Origin: an uncultured Desulfobacteraceae bacterium
GTDB lineage: Bacteria > Desulfobacterota > Desulfobacteria > Desulfobacterales > UBA5852
DNA length: 64,000 bases
Assembly: GCA_913060875.1 (NCBI GenBank)
Contig: CAJXSL010000001.1
Span: 1,267,398 to 1,331,397 of the forward strand
Direction of reading: 5' to 3'
Position numbers and translations under genes: made by a program
The notes under the pieces: model-generated
What the model was told of the DNA's origin: nothing
Databases searched by the model: none
The model's input: only the letters and a program-made list of their open reading frames with translations
Part shown: positions 1 to 9,238 of the stretch, in pieces
Layout: each line of letters starts with the position of its first letter
How positions within the stretch are numbered: position 1 is the stretch's first letter

Positions 1-675
1 GGATTTGAAGGCTTCAATGAGTTCAAGCAGGCCATCCAGAAGGAACTCATGCAGCAGTTGAGTCCCTACTCCAAAGTGCTGTGCAATGATCTGGACATGC
101 TGTCCAAGGAAAAGCAGCTCAAAAAACTGGTGGACAACGAAATCGCCAACCTGGGCAAAACCCTGAATGCCCTGGATGTGACCATTGTGATGGATATCGT
201 GGAGCACATGGGCAAGGCCGGAAAGATCTTCGTGAGCGGGTTCGGGCGCAACGGCCCCATGGCCAAAAAGTTCATCCACTCCTTGAGGATCATCACGGAC
301 AAACGCATCGAGCAGATCACCGGCGCCGTATCGGATTTTTCTCCGGCCCTGTCCTCGCTGGCCAAGGGGGATATCGTCTTCATCATGACCCTGCCCAGTT
401 ATTCGGCGGAAGTCTTCCCCCTGGCCGAGTATGTCAAAAAGCAGAAAGGATTTCTCTGTCTGCTCACCGATTCGCCCCGATGCCCCATCTACGATTTTGC
501 CGATGCGGTTCTTCTGTGTGAGAGCAACTCGATAACCCTGGCCAACTCCTATGTGGCGATCATGGCGGTGACGCAGGTGATTACGGACATGTTCTTTTTG
601 TACTGCAAGAAAGAGGGGGTCCGAAGTGTCCGAACCATCTGGAAGATGGAAGAAAAGGGATATGATTTCCAATAG
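1..675 (+). CDS. MurR/RpiR-family transcriptional regulator (5' end outside window)
   Basis: The frame is open from base 1, so the first Met inside the window (49) is not the true start. The opening residues (GFEGFNEFKQAI) match the end of the N-terminal RpiR helix-turn-helix domain. The remaining ~200 residues form a SIS phosphosugar-binding fold, with the typical VSGFGRNGPMAKKF and TLPSYSAEV loops. RpiR proteins are DNA-binding regulators that usually sense phosphorylated sugars or related metabolites. About 200 bp downstream lie an isoaspartyl peptidase and a peptide ABC importer on the same strand, so it may regulate them. The ligand is unknown. Confidence 0.85.
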   Translation, partial: GFEGFNEFKQAIQKELMQQLSPYSKVLCNDLDMLSKEKQLKKLVDNEIANLGKTLNALDVTIVMDIVEHMGKAGKIFVSGFGRNGPMAKKFIHSLRIITDKRIEQITGAVSDFSPALSSLAKGDIVFIMTLPSYSAEVFPLAEYVKKQKGFLCLLTDSPRCPIYDFADAVLLCESNSITLANSYVAIMAVTQVITDMFFLYCKKEGVRSVRTIWKMEEKGYDFQ

Positions 676-706
676 TGCAGCGGCTTGCCCGAAAAAGCAG
701 GTCATA

Positions 707-840
707 TTAACCCGGCGATTAATCATGCCAAGGTTGTCATTCCGGCGAAAGCCGGAATCTATTGGCCAATGGGCGGCTTGCATGGAGATCCCGGCTTTCG
801 CCGGGATGACGTGAATTTGTAGATTTTGTTGCCAGGTTAA
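707..840. repeat. Nested inverted-repeat element in the intergenic region
   Basis: An inner inverted repeat has 24-bp near-perfect arms at 736-759 and 787-810, built around CCGGCGAAAGCCGG and CCGGCTTTCGCCGGG. An outer pair, TTAACCCGGC (707-716) and GCCAGGTTAA (831-840), matches at 9 of 10 positions. The inner arms resemble a GTCATTCCGGCGAAAGCCGG-type repeat that, from general knowledge, is scattered between genes in many proteobacteria. It sits between the regulator and the peptidase and may act as an mRNA hairpin or be a small mobile repeat. No coding role is suggested. Confidence 0.75.
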
Positions 841-871
841 TAACGAATCCAATTATTCAGGAGACATCCAT

Positions 872-1789
872 TTGAAGCAGGTATTGGTTATCCACGGAGG
901 GGCCGGGGTTATTCCCCAGACCTTTCCGCCTGAAAAAATCGCGGCCTATAAACAGGGGCTTGCAAGGGCGCTGGGGAAAGGGTTTCTGGTTTTAAAGAAT
1001 GGCGGAAGCGCGCTGGATGCGGCCATGAATGCGATCCTCGAGTTCGAGCGGGATCCTTTGTTCAACGCCGGCCGGGGCGCAGTCTATACGGCCGATGAAA
1101 CCCATGAAATGGATGCGGCCATTATGAACGGCCGGACCCTTGATTTTGGCGCGGTCTGCACGGTTCGCCATGTCAAGCACCCCATTCGCCTGGCCCGGGC
1201 CGTTATGGAACAAAGCCCCCACCTGTTTTTGTCGGCGGACGGGGCTGAAACCTTTGCCCGGGAAAAAGGGCTGGAATTTGTCGACAACCGCTTTTTCGAC
1301 GATGCCTACAGGTACCAGCAGCTCCTGGAAGCCAAAGAGGCCGGCGCCATTGTAAGGGACCACGATATCGAAGCGGCCAAGCCCATGGGCACGGTCGGGG
1401 CCGTGGCCCTGGATGCGAGCGGCAACCTGGCGGCGGCCACATCCACGGGCGGGACCACCAACAAGGCCTGCGGCCGGGTGGGCGATACCCCCATTCCGGG
1501 AGCGGGCACCTATGCGGACAACCGGACCTGTGCCGTCTCCTGCACCGGGTTCGGGGAAGAGTTCATGATCAAAGCGGCCGCCTACGACGTGCATGCCCGG
1601 ATGATCTACCAGGGGCTTTCCCTGGAGCAGGCCGCGCGGAAAGTGACTTTCGAGCACCTGGAACCGGGGTCGGGGGGCCTGATCGCTTTGGATCGGCACG
1701 GCAATTTTGCCCTGCCATTCAATACGCCGGGCATGTTCCGGGGGGTCCAGACCAACGATTCCGAACCCCGCGTCAACATATGGGAGTAG
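872..1789 (+). CDS. iaaA: Isoaspartyl peptidase / plant-type L-asparaginase (Ntn hydrolase)
   Basis: 305 residues, the usual length for this family. It starts with HGGAG and carries the autocleavage site MGTVGAV, where Thr174 becomes the N-terminal nucleophile of the beta subunit. The later conserved ATSTGG and GAGTYAD motifs are present. The enzyme hydrolyses beta-aspartyl dipeptides and often asparagine in the cytoplasm. The start is TTG at 872, supported by AGGAG at 859-863. In E. coli iaaA lies directly before the gsi glutathione/dipeptide importer; the same order is seen here, which suggests scavenging of isoaspartyl or gamma-linked peptides. Confidence 0.92.
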   Translation: MKQVLVIHGGAGVIPQTFPPEKIAAYKQGLARALGKGFLVLKNGGSALDAAMNAILEFERDPLFNAGRGAVYTADETHEMDAAIMNGRTLDFGAVCTVRHVKHPIRLARAVMEQSPHLFLSADGAETFAREKGLEFVDNRFFDDAYRYQQLLEAKEAGAIVRDHDIEAAKPMGTVGAVALDASGNLAAATSTGGTTNKACGRVGDTPIPGAGTYADNRTCAVSCTGFGEEFMIKAAAYDVHARMIYQGLSLEQAARKVTFEHLEPGSGGLIALDRHGNFALPFNTPGMFRGVQTNDSEPRVNIWE

Positions 1790-1883
1790 ATGTGAATTGC
1801 TTTAATTCGGTGCGGTTTACCCGAACATATCATGAAATGTTCGGGTTCATTTGCCAATACCAACTTCAGCAAAGGAGAACGAA

Positions 1884-3449
1884 ATGAAAAAACTGTTAAC
1901 CGGCTTGGTCATCCTATGCATTGCCGCGGCGTTCAGCCTGCCCAGTGCCATGGCCAAAGACAACACCCTGACCATCGGCCGACCCTCCGATGCCATTTCC
2001 CTGGACTCCAACACCGAGACGACCGCTCCCGGGGCCATCGTCTACGGCAACATTATCGAGCCGCTCATTCTCATTGACGCCAATGGCGCCATCCAACCCA
2101 ACCTGGCTGAAAAATATGAAGTCGTTTCTCCGGACCGGATCCGTTTTTCGATCCGCAAGGGGATCAAGTTCCACGACGGCACCGACCTGGATGCCAAAGC
2201 GGTCAAGTTCACCTTTGATCGGGCCATCAATCAACCGGCCCGCTGGAAAGCCCTGTTCGGCCCCATCGAGGCCGCGGAAGTCGTGGACGATTTCACCGTG
2301 GACATCGTAACCAGCGTGCCCTACGGACCGCTGATGGCCTCCATGGCCATGGTCTATACCGGCATCGTAAGCCCCACCGCCGTGGAAAAATACGGGGACG
2401 ACTACGGCCGTCATCCTGTGGGCACCGGTCCGTTCAAGTTCCTGGAGTGGAAAACCAAAGACCACATCACCCTGGTGAAAAACGAGAACTACTGGGGCAC
2501 ACAAGCCAAACTGGACAAGGTCGTCTTCAAGGTCATCCCCGAAGCCGGCGCACGCATGATGGCCCTTCGCACCGGTGACATTGACATGGCCATGCAGCCC
2601 ACGCCGGCCGAGCTCGGGATGTTCCGGGCCGACAAGAATTTCACCGTGGCCGAAACCATGGGCCTGCGGGTTTTTTACCTTGGCTTTCACAATGAAAAGT
2701 TCCCCACCGACGATCCCAAGGTCCGCCAGGCCCTGGCCATGTCCGTCGATGTCAAGGGCATCGTCGAGAACATCATGGAAGGCGCGGCCGTGCCCCCCAA
2801 AGGCTATCTTGCACCGGCCGTTTTCGGGTTCAAGGACATGGAACTGGATAAGCGTTTCCCCTACAACCCCGAGAAAGCCAAAGCCCTCCTGGCGGAAGCC
2901 GGATGGAAAGACACGGACAATGACGGCATTCTGGACAAGAACGGCAAGAAGTTGACCATCAACTTCCTGGGGGCCAAAGGGCGCTATCTCATGGACGCCG
3001 AGGTCTGCGAAGCGGCCCAGGCCATGTTCAAGGACATCGGCGTGGATGCCAAACTCGACTTTTTTGAATGGGCCACCACGTTCACGGCCCTGAGAAAAGC
3101 CGATCTGGAATACAACCTGTTCACGCTGGGCTGGCTGACCACCAATGCGGACGCGGATTATTCCCTCTACGCCATGTTCCACTCCAGCCAGTTTTCCCCC
3201 AAGGGCTGGAACAACGACCGGTTCAAGGATGCCCGGGTGGACGAACTCCTGGACAAGGCCCGCTCATCCCAGGACCGGGCCGAGCGCCTCAAGCTCTATG
3301 ACGAGGCCCAGGAAATCATCGCCCAGTCGGCCACCTGGATTCCGGTCTACAACACCAAGGAGATCTTCGTGCTCAACAGCCGGGTGAAGGGGTTTGAACC
3401 CAATCCCAGCGAATACCTGCTGCTCCTGAAGGATGTCAGTGTTGACTAG
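1884..3449 (+). CDS. ABC transporter substrate-binding protein, family 5 (dipeptide/glutathione type)
   Basis: 521 residues from ATG 1884, preceded by AAAGGAGA. A signal peptide covers about residues 1-24 (MKKLL..., cleavage near AMA|KDN). The body has SBP family 5 features: NIIEPLI, a long Asp-rich central domain and the GTGPFKF motif near one third of the length. It should bind small peptides in the periplasm and deliver them to the permeases encoded next. An upstream in-frame ATG at 1851 would add 11 residues before the signal peptide and is unlikely. A hairpin follows the stop. Confidence 0.93.
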   Translation: MKKLLTGLVILCIAAAFSLPSAMAKDNTLTIGRPSDAISLDSNTETTAPGAIVYGNIIEPLILIDANGAIQPNLAEKYEVVSPDRIRFSIRKGIKFHDGTDLDAKAVKFTFDRAINQPARWKALFGPIEAAEVVDDFTVDIVTSVPYGPLMASMAMVYTGIVSPTAVEKYGDDYGRHPVGTGPFKFLEWKTKDHITLVKNENYWGTQAKLDKVVFKVIPEAGARMMALRTGDIDMAMQPTPAELGMFRADKNFTVAETMGLRVFYLGFHNEKFPTDDPKVRQALAMSVDVKGIVENIMEGAAVPPKGYLAPAVFGFKDMELDKRFPYNPEKAKALLAEAGWKDTDNDGILDKNGKKLTINFLGAKGRYLMDAEVCEAAQAMFKDIGVDAKLDFFEWATTFTALRKADLEYNLFTLGWLTTNADADYSLYAMFHSSQFSPKGWNNDRFKDARVDELLDKARSSQDRAERLKLYDEAQEIIAQSATWIPVYNTKEIFVLNSRVKGFEPNPSEYLLLLKDVSVD

Positions 3450-3453
3450 AAGC

Positions 3454-3470
3454 ATCTCAAATTTTGAGAT
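3454..3470 (+). promoter_or_regulatory. Hairpin between binding-protein and permease genes
   Basis: ATCTCAAA and TTTGAGAT form a perfect 8-bp stem with one unpaired base, just after the binding-protein stop and before the first permease. It is flanked by AGC...AGCTTTT. Such hairpins in ABC operons often protect the 5' message or partly terminate, giving more binding protein than permease. Function is inferred from position. Confidence 0.45.
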
Positions 3471-3496
3471 AGCTTTTAAATCATAGTGAGCACACG

Positions 3497-4417
3497 ATGA
3501 TCGTATTCATTGTCAAACGCATCCTGGCATCGGTGGCCGTGATCCTGAGCATGGCCTTTCTGGTCATGCTCATCATGGATATCATCCCCGGGGATCCGGC
3601 CGCCATGATGCTGGGGGAAAACGCCACACCGGAGATGATCCGGGAGCTGCGCAGCCAGATGGGCCTGGACCAGCCCCTGCCGGTCCGGTACGTCAACTAT
3701 GTCTGGAATGTGGCCCACGGGGACCTGGGCCGGTCTGTCCGGGAGATGGCGCCGGTGGCCAAGCTCATTGGCGATACATTGCCCAACACCCTGCTGTTGA
3801 CCGCCGCGGGCATGTTTCTGACCCTGGTCATCGGTATCCCTTTGGGGCTGATTTCCGGGGCCCGGGCCGGTTCCTGGGTGGACCACCTGTCCCGCATCAC
3901 TTCTCTGCTGGGGCTTTGCATGCCTGTCTTCTGGATCGGGCTGATCATGATCTATGTGTTCAGCTTCCGCCTGGGCTGGTTTCCGGTGGGCGGAACCGGT
4001 TCTTTGGCCCACCTGGTGCTGCCGGCCGTTACCCTGGCCGCCTACACCATGGCGGCCATCGCGCGGATGTCCCGTTCCAGCCTCATGGAGGTCCTGACCG
4101 AGGATTACATCCGAACGGCCCGGGCCAAGGGACTGGGCTTCTGGCTGGTGGTCTGGCACCACGGGTTCCGCAACGCCCTGATTCCCATCATCACGGTATT
4201 CGGCATGCAGGTGGGCAACCTTATGGGAGGGGCCATTTTAACCGAGACCGTGTTTGCCTGGCCCGGTCTCGGACGGCTCATGATGGGGGCGATCATGGAT
4301 CGGGACTATCTGCTTCTGCAGGGCACCATCCTGGTTTTTGCCGCGGCGTATATCTTCATCAACCTGCTGGTGGATTTGTCCTATGGGCTGATCGATCCGC
4401 GCATTGTGGAATCCTGA
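3497..4417 (+). CDS. ABC transporter permease, DppB/GsiC type
   Basis: 306 residues with six predicted membrane segments, starting MIVFIVKRILASV. The N-terminal GLDQPLPVRYV segment of the DppB/OppB family is present. The EAA-type cytoplasmic loop (RTARAKGLG, about residue 210) that docks the ATPase is clear. It forms the inner-membrane channel with the next permease. It lies 47 bp after the binding-protein gene in an ordered SBP-permease-permease-ATPase-ATPase operon. Confidence 0.94.
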   Translation: MIVFIVKRILASVAVILSMAFLVMLIMDIIPGDPAAMMLGENATPEMIRELRSQMGLDQPLPVRYVNYVWNVAHGDLGRSVREMAPVAKLIGDTLPNTLLLTAAGMFLTLVIGIPLGLISGARAGSWVDHLSRITSLLGLCMPVFWIGLIMIYVFSFRLGWFPVGGTGSLAHLVLPAVTLAAYTMAAIARMSRSSLMEVLTEDYIRTARAKGLGFWLVVWHHGFRNALIPIITVFGMQVGNLMGGAILTETVFAWPGLGRLMMGAIMDRDYLLLQGTILVFAAAYIFINLLVDLSYGLIDPRIVES

Positions 4418-4421
4418 CGCC

Positions 4422-5285
4422 ATGACGGACGAGAAAAAGTTTTTAGACCGGCACAAGGCCTTGAAGCGGTTTCTTAAAAACCCTTTGTCCGTGGTGGGCC
4501 TGGTGCTGGTGGTCACCATCACGGTCTGTGCCCTGGCCGCCCCGGTCCTGGCCCCCCACGACCCGGCCGAGCAGCACCTGTTTGACAAGCGCTCCAAACC
4601 ATTCGGCAAGTATGTGTTGGGGGCGGATCAGTTCGGACGGGACATCCTTTCCCGGCTCATCTATGGGGCCCGGGTCAGCTTGATCGTGGCCGTGGGCTCG
4701 ATTGTCATCGCCCTGGCCGGGGGAATTCTTGTGGGCGTGGTGTCCGGATATGCCGGCGGGTTTTGCGATTCCGCCCTCATGCGCCTGATGGATCTTCTCC
4801 TCTCTTTTCCTTATTTACTACTGGCCATTGTCCTGGTGACCGCCTTCGGCTCCGGTGTTTTCAATACCACCCTGGCCATCGGGATCTGGGCCCTGCCCAC
4901 CTTTGCCCGGATGGTACGGGTATCGGTGATGTCCCTGAAGAACAGAGAGTTCGTGACCTCGGCCCGGGCCGCGGGCGCATCGTCCGCACGCATCATTTTT
5001 TCTCACATCATTCCCAATTTTGTCTCCCCGGTCATTGTCTACGCCACCCTGTTCATGGCCAATGCCATTATGATGGAGGCGGCCCTGTCCTTTCTCGGGT
5101 TGGGTGTCCAGCCCCCGACCCCTTCCTGGGGGGAGATGATCAGCTCCGGCCGCAATTTTCTCATGGTGGCCCCCCATGTCTCCACCATTCCCGGGTTTGC
5201 CATCATGGTGGCCGTCCTGGGTTTCAACCTCCTGGGAGACGGTCTGCGGGACGCCCTGGACCCGAAAATGAAGGTGAATGGATGA
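4422..5285 (+). CDS. ABC transporter permease, DppC/GsiD type
   Basis: 287 residues from ATG 4422. A long hydrophilic N-terminus is followed by [21 protein letters not shown], the hallmark of DppC-type permeases, then five to six membrane segments. The ATPase-docking loop ([20 protein letters not shown]) lies near residue 190. It pairs with the upstream permease. An in-frame ATG at 4404 would overlap the previous gene; neither start has a strong ribosome site, so the exact N-terminus is uncertain by six residues. Confidence 0.93.
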   Translation: MTDEKKFLDRHKALKRFLKNPLSVVGLVLVVTITVCALAAPVLAPHDPAEQHLFDKRSKPFGKYVLGADQFGRDILSRLIYGARVSLIVAVGSIVIALAGGILVGVVSGYAGGFCDSALMRLMDLLLSFPYLLLAIVLVTAFGSGVFNTTLAIGIWALPTFARMVRVSVMSLKNREFVTSARAAGASSARIIFSHIIPNFVSPVIVYATLFMANAIMMEAALSFLGLGVQPPTPSWGEMISSGRNFLMVAPHVSTIPGFAIMVAVLGFNLLGDGLRDALDPKMKVNG

Positions 5286-6259
5286 CCACGCTGCTCGATA
5301 TCCGGAATCTCCACGTGACCTTTAAGACCGACGAAGGACTGGTGCGGGCGGTCAACGGGGTGAGTCTCTCGGTGAGCCCCGGGGAAACCCTTGGGGTGGT
5401 GGGGGAGTCGGGCTGCGGCAAGAGCGTCACGTCCCTTGCCGTCATGGGGCTGATTCCCATGCCGCCGGGCAAGATTGAACAGGGGCGCATTCTTTTTGAG
5501 GGCACCAACCTGCTGGACCTGTCGGAAAAGCAATACCGGCAGGTGCGGGGCAACCGGATTTCCATGATTTTCCAGGAGCCCATGACCTCCCTGAACCCCC
5601 TTCACCGCATTGGCCGGCAGATCGAAGAGGCCCTGGTGCTCCACGACAAGGCTTCGCGTAAAACCGCTCCGGAGTTGACGGTTGCCATGCTGGGCAAGGT
5701 GAGGATCCCGGATCCGGCGCGCCGGGCCCGTGAATTTCCGCACCAGCTGTCCGGCGGCATGCGCCAGCGGGTCATGATCGCCATGGCCCTGGCCTGTGCC
5801 CCTGAGCTTCTCATTGCCGATGAACCGACAACGGCCTTGGACGTGACCATCCAGGCCCAGATCCTGGCCCTGATGAACGACCTCAAAGAGGATCTGGGAA
5901 CCGCCATCATGCTCATCACCCACGACCTGGGGGTGGTGGCCGAAACCGCGGACAAGGTGGCGGTGATGTATGCGGGACGGGTGATCGAGTCCTGTGCGGT
6001 CGACACGATGTTTTCCAATCCACTTCACCCTTATACCCAGGGACTTATGGCCTCGGTGCCCCAACTGGACCGGCCGGTTCCCGAAGACAAACTGCTGACG
6101 GCCATACCCGGCATGGTGCCAAGCCTCACGGACCTGCCCCGGGGCTGTCCTTTTCAGGACCGGTGCGCCCATGTCTTCGCGCCCTGTAAAGAATCCGTTC
6201 CGGATCTAAAGGATGTGGGGGGCAACCATTTTGTAAGGTGTTTCCTCTATGAAAAATAA
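5282..6259 (+). CDS. Peptide ABC transporter ATP-binding protein, DppD/OppD type
   Basis: 325 residues from ATG 5282, which overlaps the previous stop as ATGA. Walker A GESGCGKS, signature LSGGMRQRV and Walker [13 protein letters not shown] are all present. The C-terminal oligopeptide-transporter extension contains [15 protein letters not shown] and a later VRC; equivalent cysteines bind an iron-sulfur cluster in some OppD/DppD proteins. It powers the permease pair from the cytoplasm. In E. coli GsiA the two ATPase domains are fused; here they are separate genes. Confidence 0.94.
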   Translation: MTTLLDIRNLHVTFKTDEGLVRAVNGVSLSVSPGETLGVVGESGCGKSVTSLAVMGLIPMPPGKIEQGRILFEGTNLLDLSEKQYRQVRGNRISMIFQEPMTSLNPLHRIGRQIEEALVLHDKASRKTAPELTVAMLGKVRIPDPARRAREFPHQLSGGMRQRVMIAMALACAPELLIADEPTTALDVTIQAQILALMNDLKEDLGTAIMLITHDLGVVAETADKVAVMYAGRVIESCAVDTMFSNPLHPYTQGLMASVPQLDRPVPEDKLLTAIPGMVPSLTDLPRGCPFQDRCAHVFAPCKESVPDLKDVGGNHFVRCFLYEK

Positions 6260-7241
6260 GCCCCTGCTCAGCATCCGGCAGCTGACCAAATATTATCCCG
6301 CGTCCAGGAAAGGATGGCTGCATAAGACCGCCGGCCAGGTCAAGGCCGTGGACGGGGTGGACCTGGACTTGTATCCCGGAGAGACCTTCGGGCTGGTCGG
6401 GGAATCCGGCTGCGGCAAATCAACCCTGGGCCGGTGTATCCTGAGACTGGAAGCGCCCACAGCGGGGGGGATTCGTTTCAAGGACCAGGATGTCCTTGCC
6501 CTGGAAGGCCATGCCCTGCGGGCCCTGCGCCAGAACATGCAGATGGTGTTTCAGGATCCTTATTCTTCCCAGAACCCCCGGCACACCATTCGCCATATTG
6601 TGGGCGAACCCTTGAAAATCCACGGCATGGGCAGCAACGCGGAGCAGGAAGCGCGCATTCAGTCCCTTATAAAGACGGTGGGCATGCAGCCGGAACATCT
6701 GGACCGCTATCCCCACGAATTCTCCGGGGGGCAGCGCCAGCGCATCTGCATTGCGCGGGCCCTGGCGCTCAATCCCCAACTGATTATTGCCGACGAACCG
6801 GTCTCCGCCCTGGACGTGTCCATCCAGGCGCAGATTCTCAACCTGTTGGTGACGCTCCAGGAAGAATTTCAGCTGACCTATCTTTTCATCTCCCATGACC
6901 TGAGTGTGGTCCGCCATCTTTGCGATCGGATCGGGGTCATGTATCTGGGCAAGCTTGTCGAAATTGCCCCCCGACGCGAATTGTACACCGCGCCGGCCCA
7001 CCCTTATACCCGGGCGCTGCTCGGCGCCATCCCCACCATTACCGCAAGCCGCCGCAAGCGGCTCGATCCCCTGCCCGGTGACATGCCCAGCCCCCTCAAC
7101 CCGCCGCCGGGCTGCCCCTTCCATCCCCGATGCGCATTCAAGCAGGACCGCTGCACGCGGGAAAAACCGGCGCTGGTCCCCACATCCGATGGGCGGTCCG
7201 TGGCCTGCCATTTTCCACTGTCTGAATTTTCAGCAGGATAA
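6249..7241 (+). CDS. Peptide ABC transporter ATP-binding protein, DppF/OppF type
   Basis: 330 residues, overlapping the preceding ATPase gene by 11 bp. Walker [13 protein letters not shown], signature [15 protein letters not shown] and Walker [15 protein letters not shown] are intact. The N-terminal [12 protein letters not shown] stretch is typical of DppF. The C-terminus keeps the cysteine pattern [15 protein letters not shown] plus a final VACHF. It completes the five-gene importer. Confidence 0.94.
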   Translation: MKNKPLLSIRQLTKYYPASRKGWLHKTAGQVKAVDGVDLDLYPGETFGLVGESGCGKSTLGRCILRLEAPTAGGIRFKDQDVLALEGHALRALRQNMQMVFQDPYSSQNPRHTIRHIVGEPLKIHGMGSNAEQEARIQSLIKTVGMQPEHLDRYPHEFSGGQRQRICIARALALNPQLIIADEPVSALDVSIQAQILNLLVTLQEEFQLTYLFISHDLSVVRHLCDRIGVMYLGKLVEIAPRRELYTAPAHPYTRALLGAIPTITASRRKRLDPLPGDMPSPLNPPPGCPFHPRCAFKQDRCTREKPALVPTSDGRSVACHFPLSEFSAG

Positions 7242-7314
7242 TACGGATAAGCCGATGCTGCATCTGTGGGAATCAGCACTGATCTGTGTCCCATCAGGTT
7301 CTAAGTGTTTTGCC

Positions 7315-7551
7315 GTTTCGCGAAGCGACGAACAGGTGCCGTGCAAATCAGTGTCCATCAGTGTAAATCAGTGGCTGAAAATTGCTTTTGCCCTTATGAA
7401 GTTAGGCTGTTGCGCGAAGCGCCGAATACTTGCCGTTAAATCCGTGTTCACCCGTGTTCATCCGTGTCCGAATTGGGGTGTTTGGTTTTCGGCTGTTAAG
7501 GTGTTTCGCGAAGCGCCGAACAGCTGCCGTGCAAATCAGTGTCTATCAGTG
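7315..7551. repeat. Three copies of a 49-58 bp repeat in a gene-free stretch (7242-7673)
   Basis: Copies start at 7315, 7409 and 7503, about 94 bp apart. Each begins with a short palindrome (GTTTCGCGAAGCG-like) followed by CGAACAG.TGCCGT and then tandem GTGT..ATC phrases. Copies one and three (49 bp each) differ at only three positions. The middle copy carries the variant ATCCGTGTTCACCCGTGTTCATCCGTG. The 432-bp region has no convincing gene. It looks like a dispersed genomic repeat, not a CRISPR array, because spacers are not unique and copy ends differ. Confidence 0.7.
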
Positions 7552-7673
7552 AAGATCTGTGGCGGCATAACGCCGTTAAGCGGGTAAACCGGTGGCCCGA
7601 GCTCGACGTGCATTGACCTTAGATGCCGGCAGGGGTATATAGACTGGCGGTGATCGTGGCCTTCGACTGAATT

Positions 7674-8318
7674 ATGATGAACTGCAAACCGCCATCCATA
7701 ATACCATCACGCAAGCGCCGGCGTTGGATCGTCGGCGCTGTTTTGCTGGGCCTTCTGCTGCTGCCGCTGCCGGTGTTGCAGGCCCACCCCCATGTCTTCG
7801 TCAACCAGCGCCTGTCCCTCGTATTTGACGACAAGGGACTGGCCGGGATCAAGGTGTGGTGGCAGTTCGACGACATGTTCGCCAGCATGATCGCGGAAGA
7901 CCATGATCGCGACCAGAACGGCCGGCTGGAACCGGCGGAGGTGCAGGCGGTCAGGGAAAACGCCTTTGCTTTCATCAAGACCTACAGCTATTTCACCTTT
8001 GTCAAAATCGACGGCCGTCCTTTTGAGGTGAAGTTTGTCCAAGATTTTAACGCCATCCTCGAGGACAACCGGCTGGTGTATGAATTCTTTATTCCCTGCC
8101 ATGTCACCGCCGTGGATACGCCCAAAAAACTGACCATCGCCACCTACGATCCTTCCTACTACACGGCAATTTATTTTACGGAGAAAACCCCGGTTTCGCT
8201 GACGGCGGCGGAACCCTTCGAGGTCCGCACCGCCGTGCGGGAAGACCCGGACACGTCCATCTACTACGATATGGTGCACCCCTGGACCCTTTTCCTGGAG
8301 TTTCGTAAAAAAGCATGA
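7674..8318 (+). CDS. DUF1007-family periplasmic protein with an EF-hand-like loop
   Basis: 214 residues. A basic N-terminus and one hydrophobic segment (about residues 19-36) look like a signal sequence or anchor; the mature part would begin HPHVFVN. Residues 78-89 (D78, D80, N82, R84, E86, E89) fit the spacing of a calcium-type EF-hand loop. DUF1007 proteins often sit next to NicO/RcnA-type transporters, as here, and are thought to serve divalent-metal transport, but the function is unproven. The stop overlaps the next start (ATGA). The Shine-Dalgarno is weak, so the start is uncertain between ATG 7674 and 7677. Confidence 0.8.
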   Translation: MMNCKPPSIIPSRKRRRWIVGAVLLGLLLLPLPVLQAHPHVFVNQRLSLVFDDKGLAGIKVWWQFDDMFASMIAEDHDRDQNGRLEPAEVQAVRENAFAFIKTYSYFTFVKIDGRPFEVKFVQDFNAILEDNRLVYEFFIPCHVTAVDTPKKLTIATYDPSYYTAIYFTEKTPVSLTAAEPFEVRTAVREDPDTSIYYDMVHPWTLFLEFRKKA

Positions 8319-9217
8319 GACGCCTGTGGATTGCGATCCTCCTTGTTGCTGTGTGCGGGACGGTCCTTTCACCGGCCTGGGCGCAGAACCCGTTCACCCA
8401 CAAATCCGAAACCCTCCAGAAAGCCCCCGCACCGCCCATCAAAAGCCGTTTTTTTGTCAAGATCATTCTCTGGCAGCACCAGTTGAAAGCCAAGATGGCG
8501 GATCTCATCCGCCAGACACACCAAGACGGATCACTCCTGGCCCTGATGCTGCTCATGGGGCTTGCCTATGCCTATGGTGCCGTTCATGCGGCCGGGCCCG
8601 GGCACGGCAAAGCGATTGCCACGACCTATGTCTTATCGCACAACGTTCCGATGCTGAACGGCATCCTGTTCGGTGTTTGCATTGCGATGATCCACGCTAT
8701 GTCCGGTGTGGTCGGGGTGGTGGGATTGCGCTATGTTATCGAGGCGAGTGTCAGCCAAACCCTGGCGGATGCGACCACGATCACGCAACTGGTGAGCTTC
8801 GGCCTCATTGCGGTGCTCGGGTTGGCCCTGGTGGTGCAATACGGCCATGCGCTTTTCTTTGCCAGGACGCCGGCCCCCAATACGTCTCCGCAGGCTTCCC
8901 GGAAGTCGCTTTTACCATGGGCTGCGGCCGTCGGATTGGTGCCCTGCCCGGCGGTGGTCATGGTGATGCTCTTTTGCATCTCCATGGAAGTGATGGCGCT
9001 CGGCCTGGTGCTGGCCGCCTGCATTGCCCTGGGCATGGGCACCACCATTGCCGTCGTTGTAACCGCCGTATTGATGGGGAAGGGCGGTTTGCTGAAGCTT
9101 GTTCCCGAAAGACGGCTGCAAACGTTTCAGGGGGTTATCGGTCTGGCTGCAGGGGGCGGGATTGCGACGTTTGGTATTCTCTTCCTGTTGGCGACGCTAA
9201 CGACGGCGTATTACTGA
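8315..9217 (+). CDS. NicO/RcnA-like nickel/cobalt transporter, membrane protein
   Basis: 300 residues with a signal-like N-terminus and about six membrane segments. The family motif HAAGPGHGKA (near residue 90) and a GLVPCPAVVMVML segment near residue 208 mark the NicO superfamily, which moves Ni2+ or Co2+ across the inner membrane. It is translationally coupled to the DUF1007 gene. The long His-rich loop of E. coli RcnA is absent, so metal choice and direction of transport are open. Confidence 0.82.
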   Translation: MRRLWIAILLVAVCGTVLSPAWAQNPFTHKSETLQKAPAPPIKSRFFVKIILWQHQLKAKMADLIRQTHQDGSLLALMLLMGLAYAYGAVHAAGPGHGKAIATTYVLSHNVPMLNGILFGVCIAMIHAMSGVVGVVGLRYVIEASVSQTLADATTITQLVSFGLIAVLGLALVVQYGHALFFARTPAPNTSPQASRKSLLPWAAAVGLVPCPAVVMVMLFCISMEVMALGLVLAACIALGMGTTIAVVVTAVLMGKGGLLKLVPERRLQTFQGVIGLAAGGGIATFGILFLLATLTTAYY

Positions 9218-9238
9218 AGCACGCGAAACCAGGGTTCT

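Noticed and set aside
626-814. 62-codon frame overlapping the regulator end and the inverted repeat
   Set aside because: Half of it is the palindromic repeat; not a plausible protein.
1914-3182. Long - strand open frame (422 codons)
   Set aside because: It lies entirely opposite the binding-protein gene and is an effect of GC-rich codon use; no family features.
5039-6172. Long - strand open frame (377 codons)
   Set aside because: Opposite the well-supported DppC/DppD genes; low-complexity shadow.
7315-7551. CRISPR array
   Set aside because: Only three imperfect units, repeats vary in length, and no cas genes are present.
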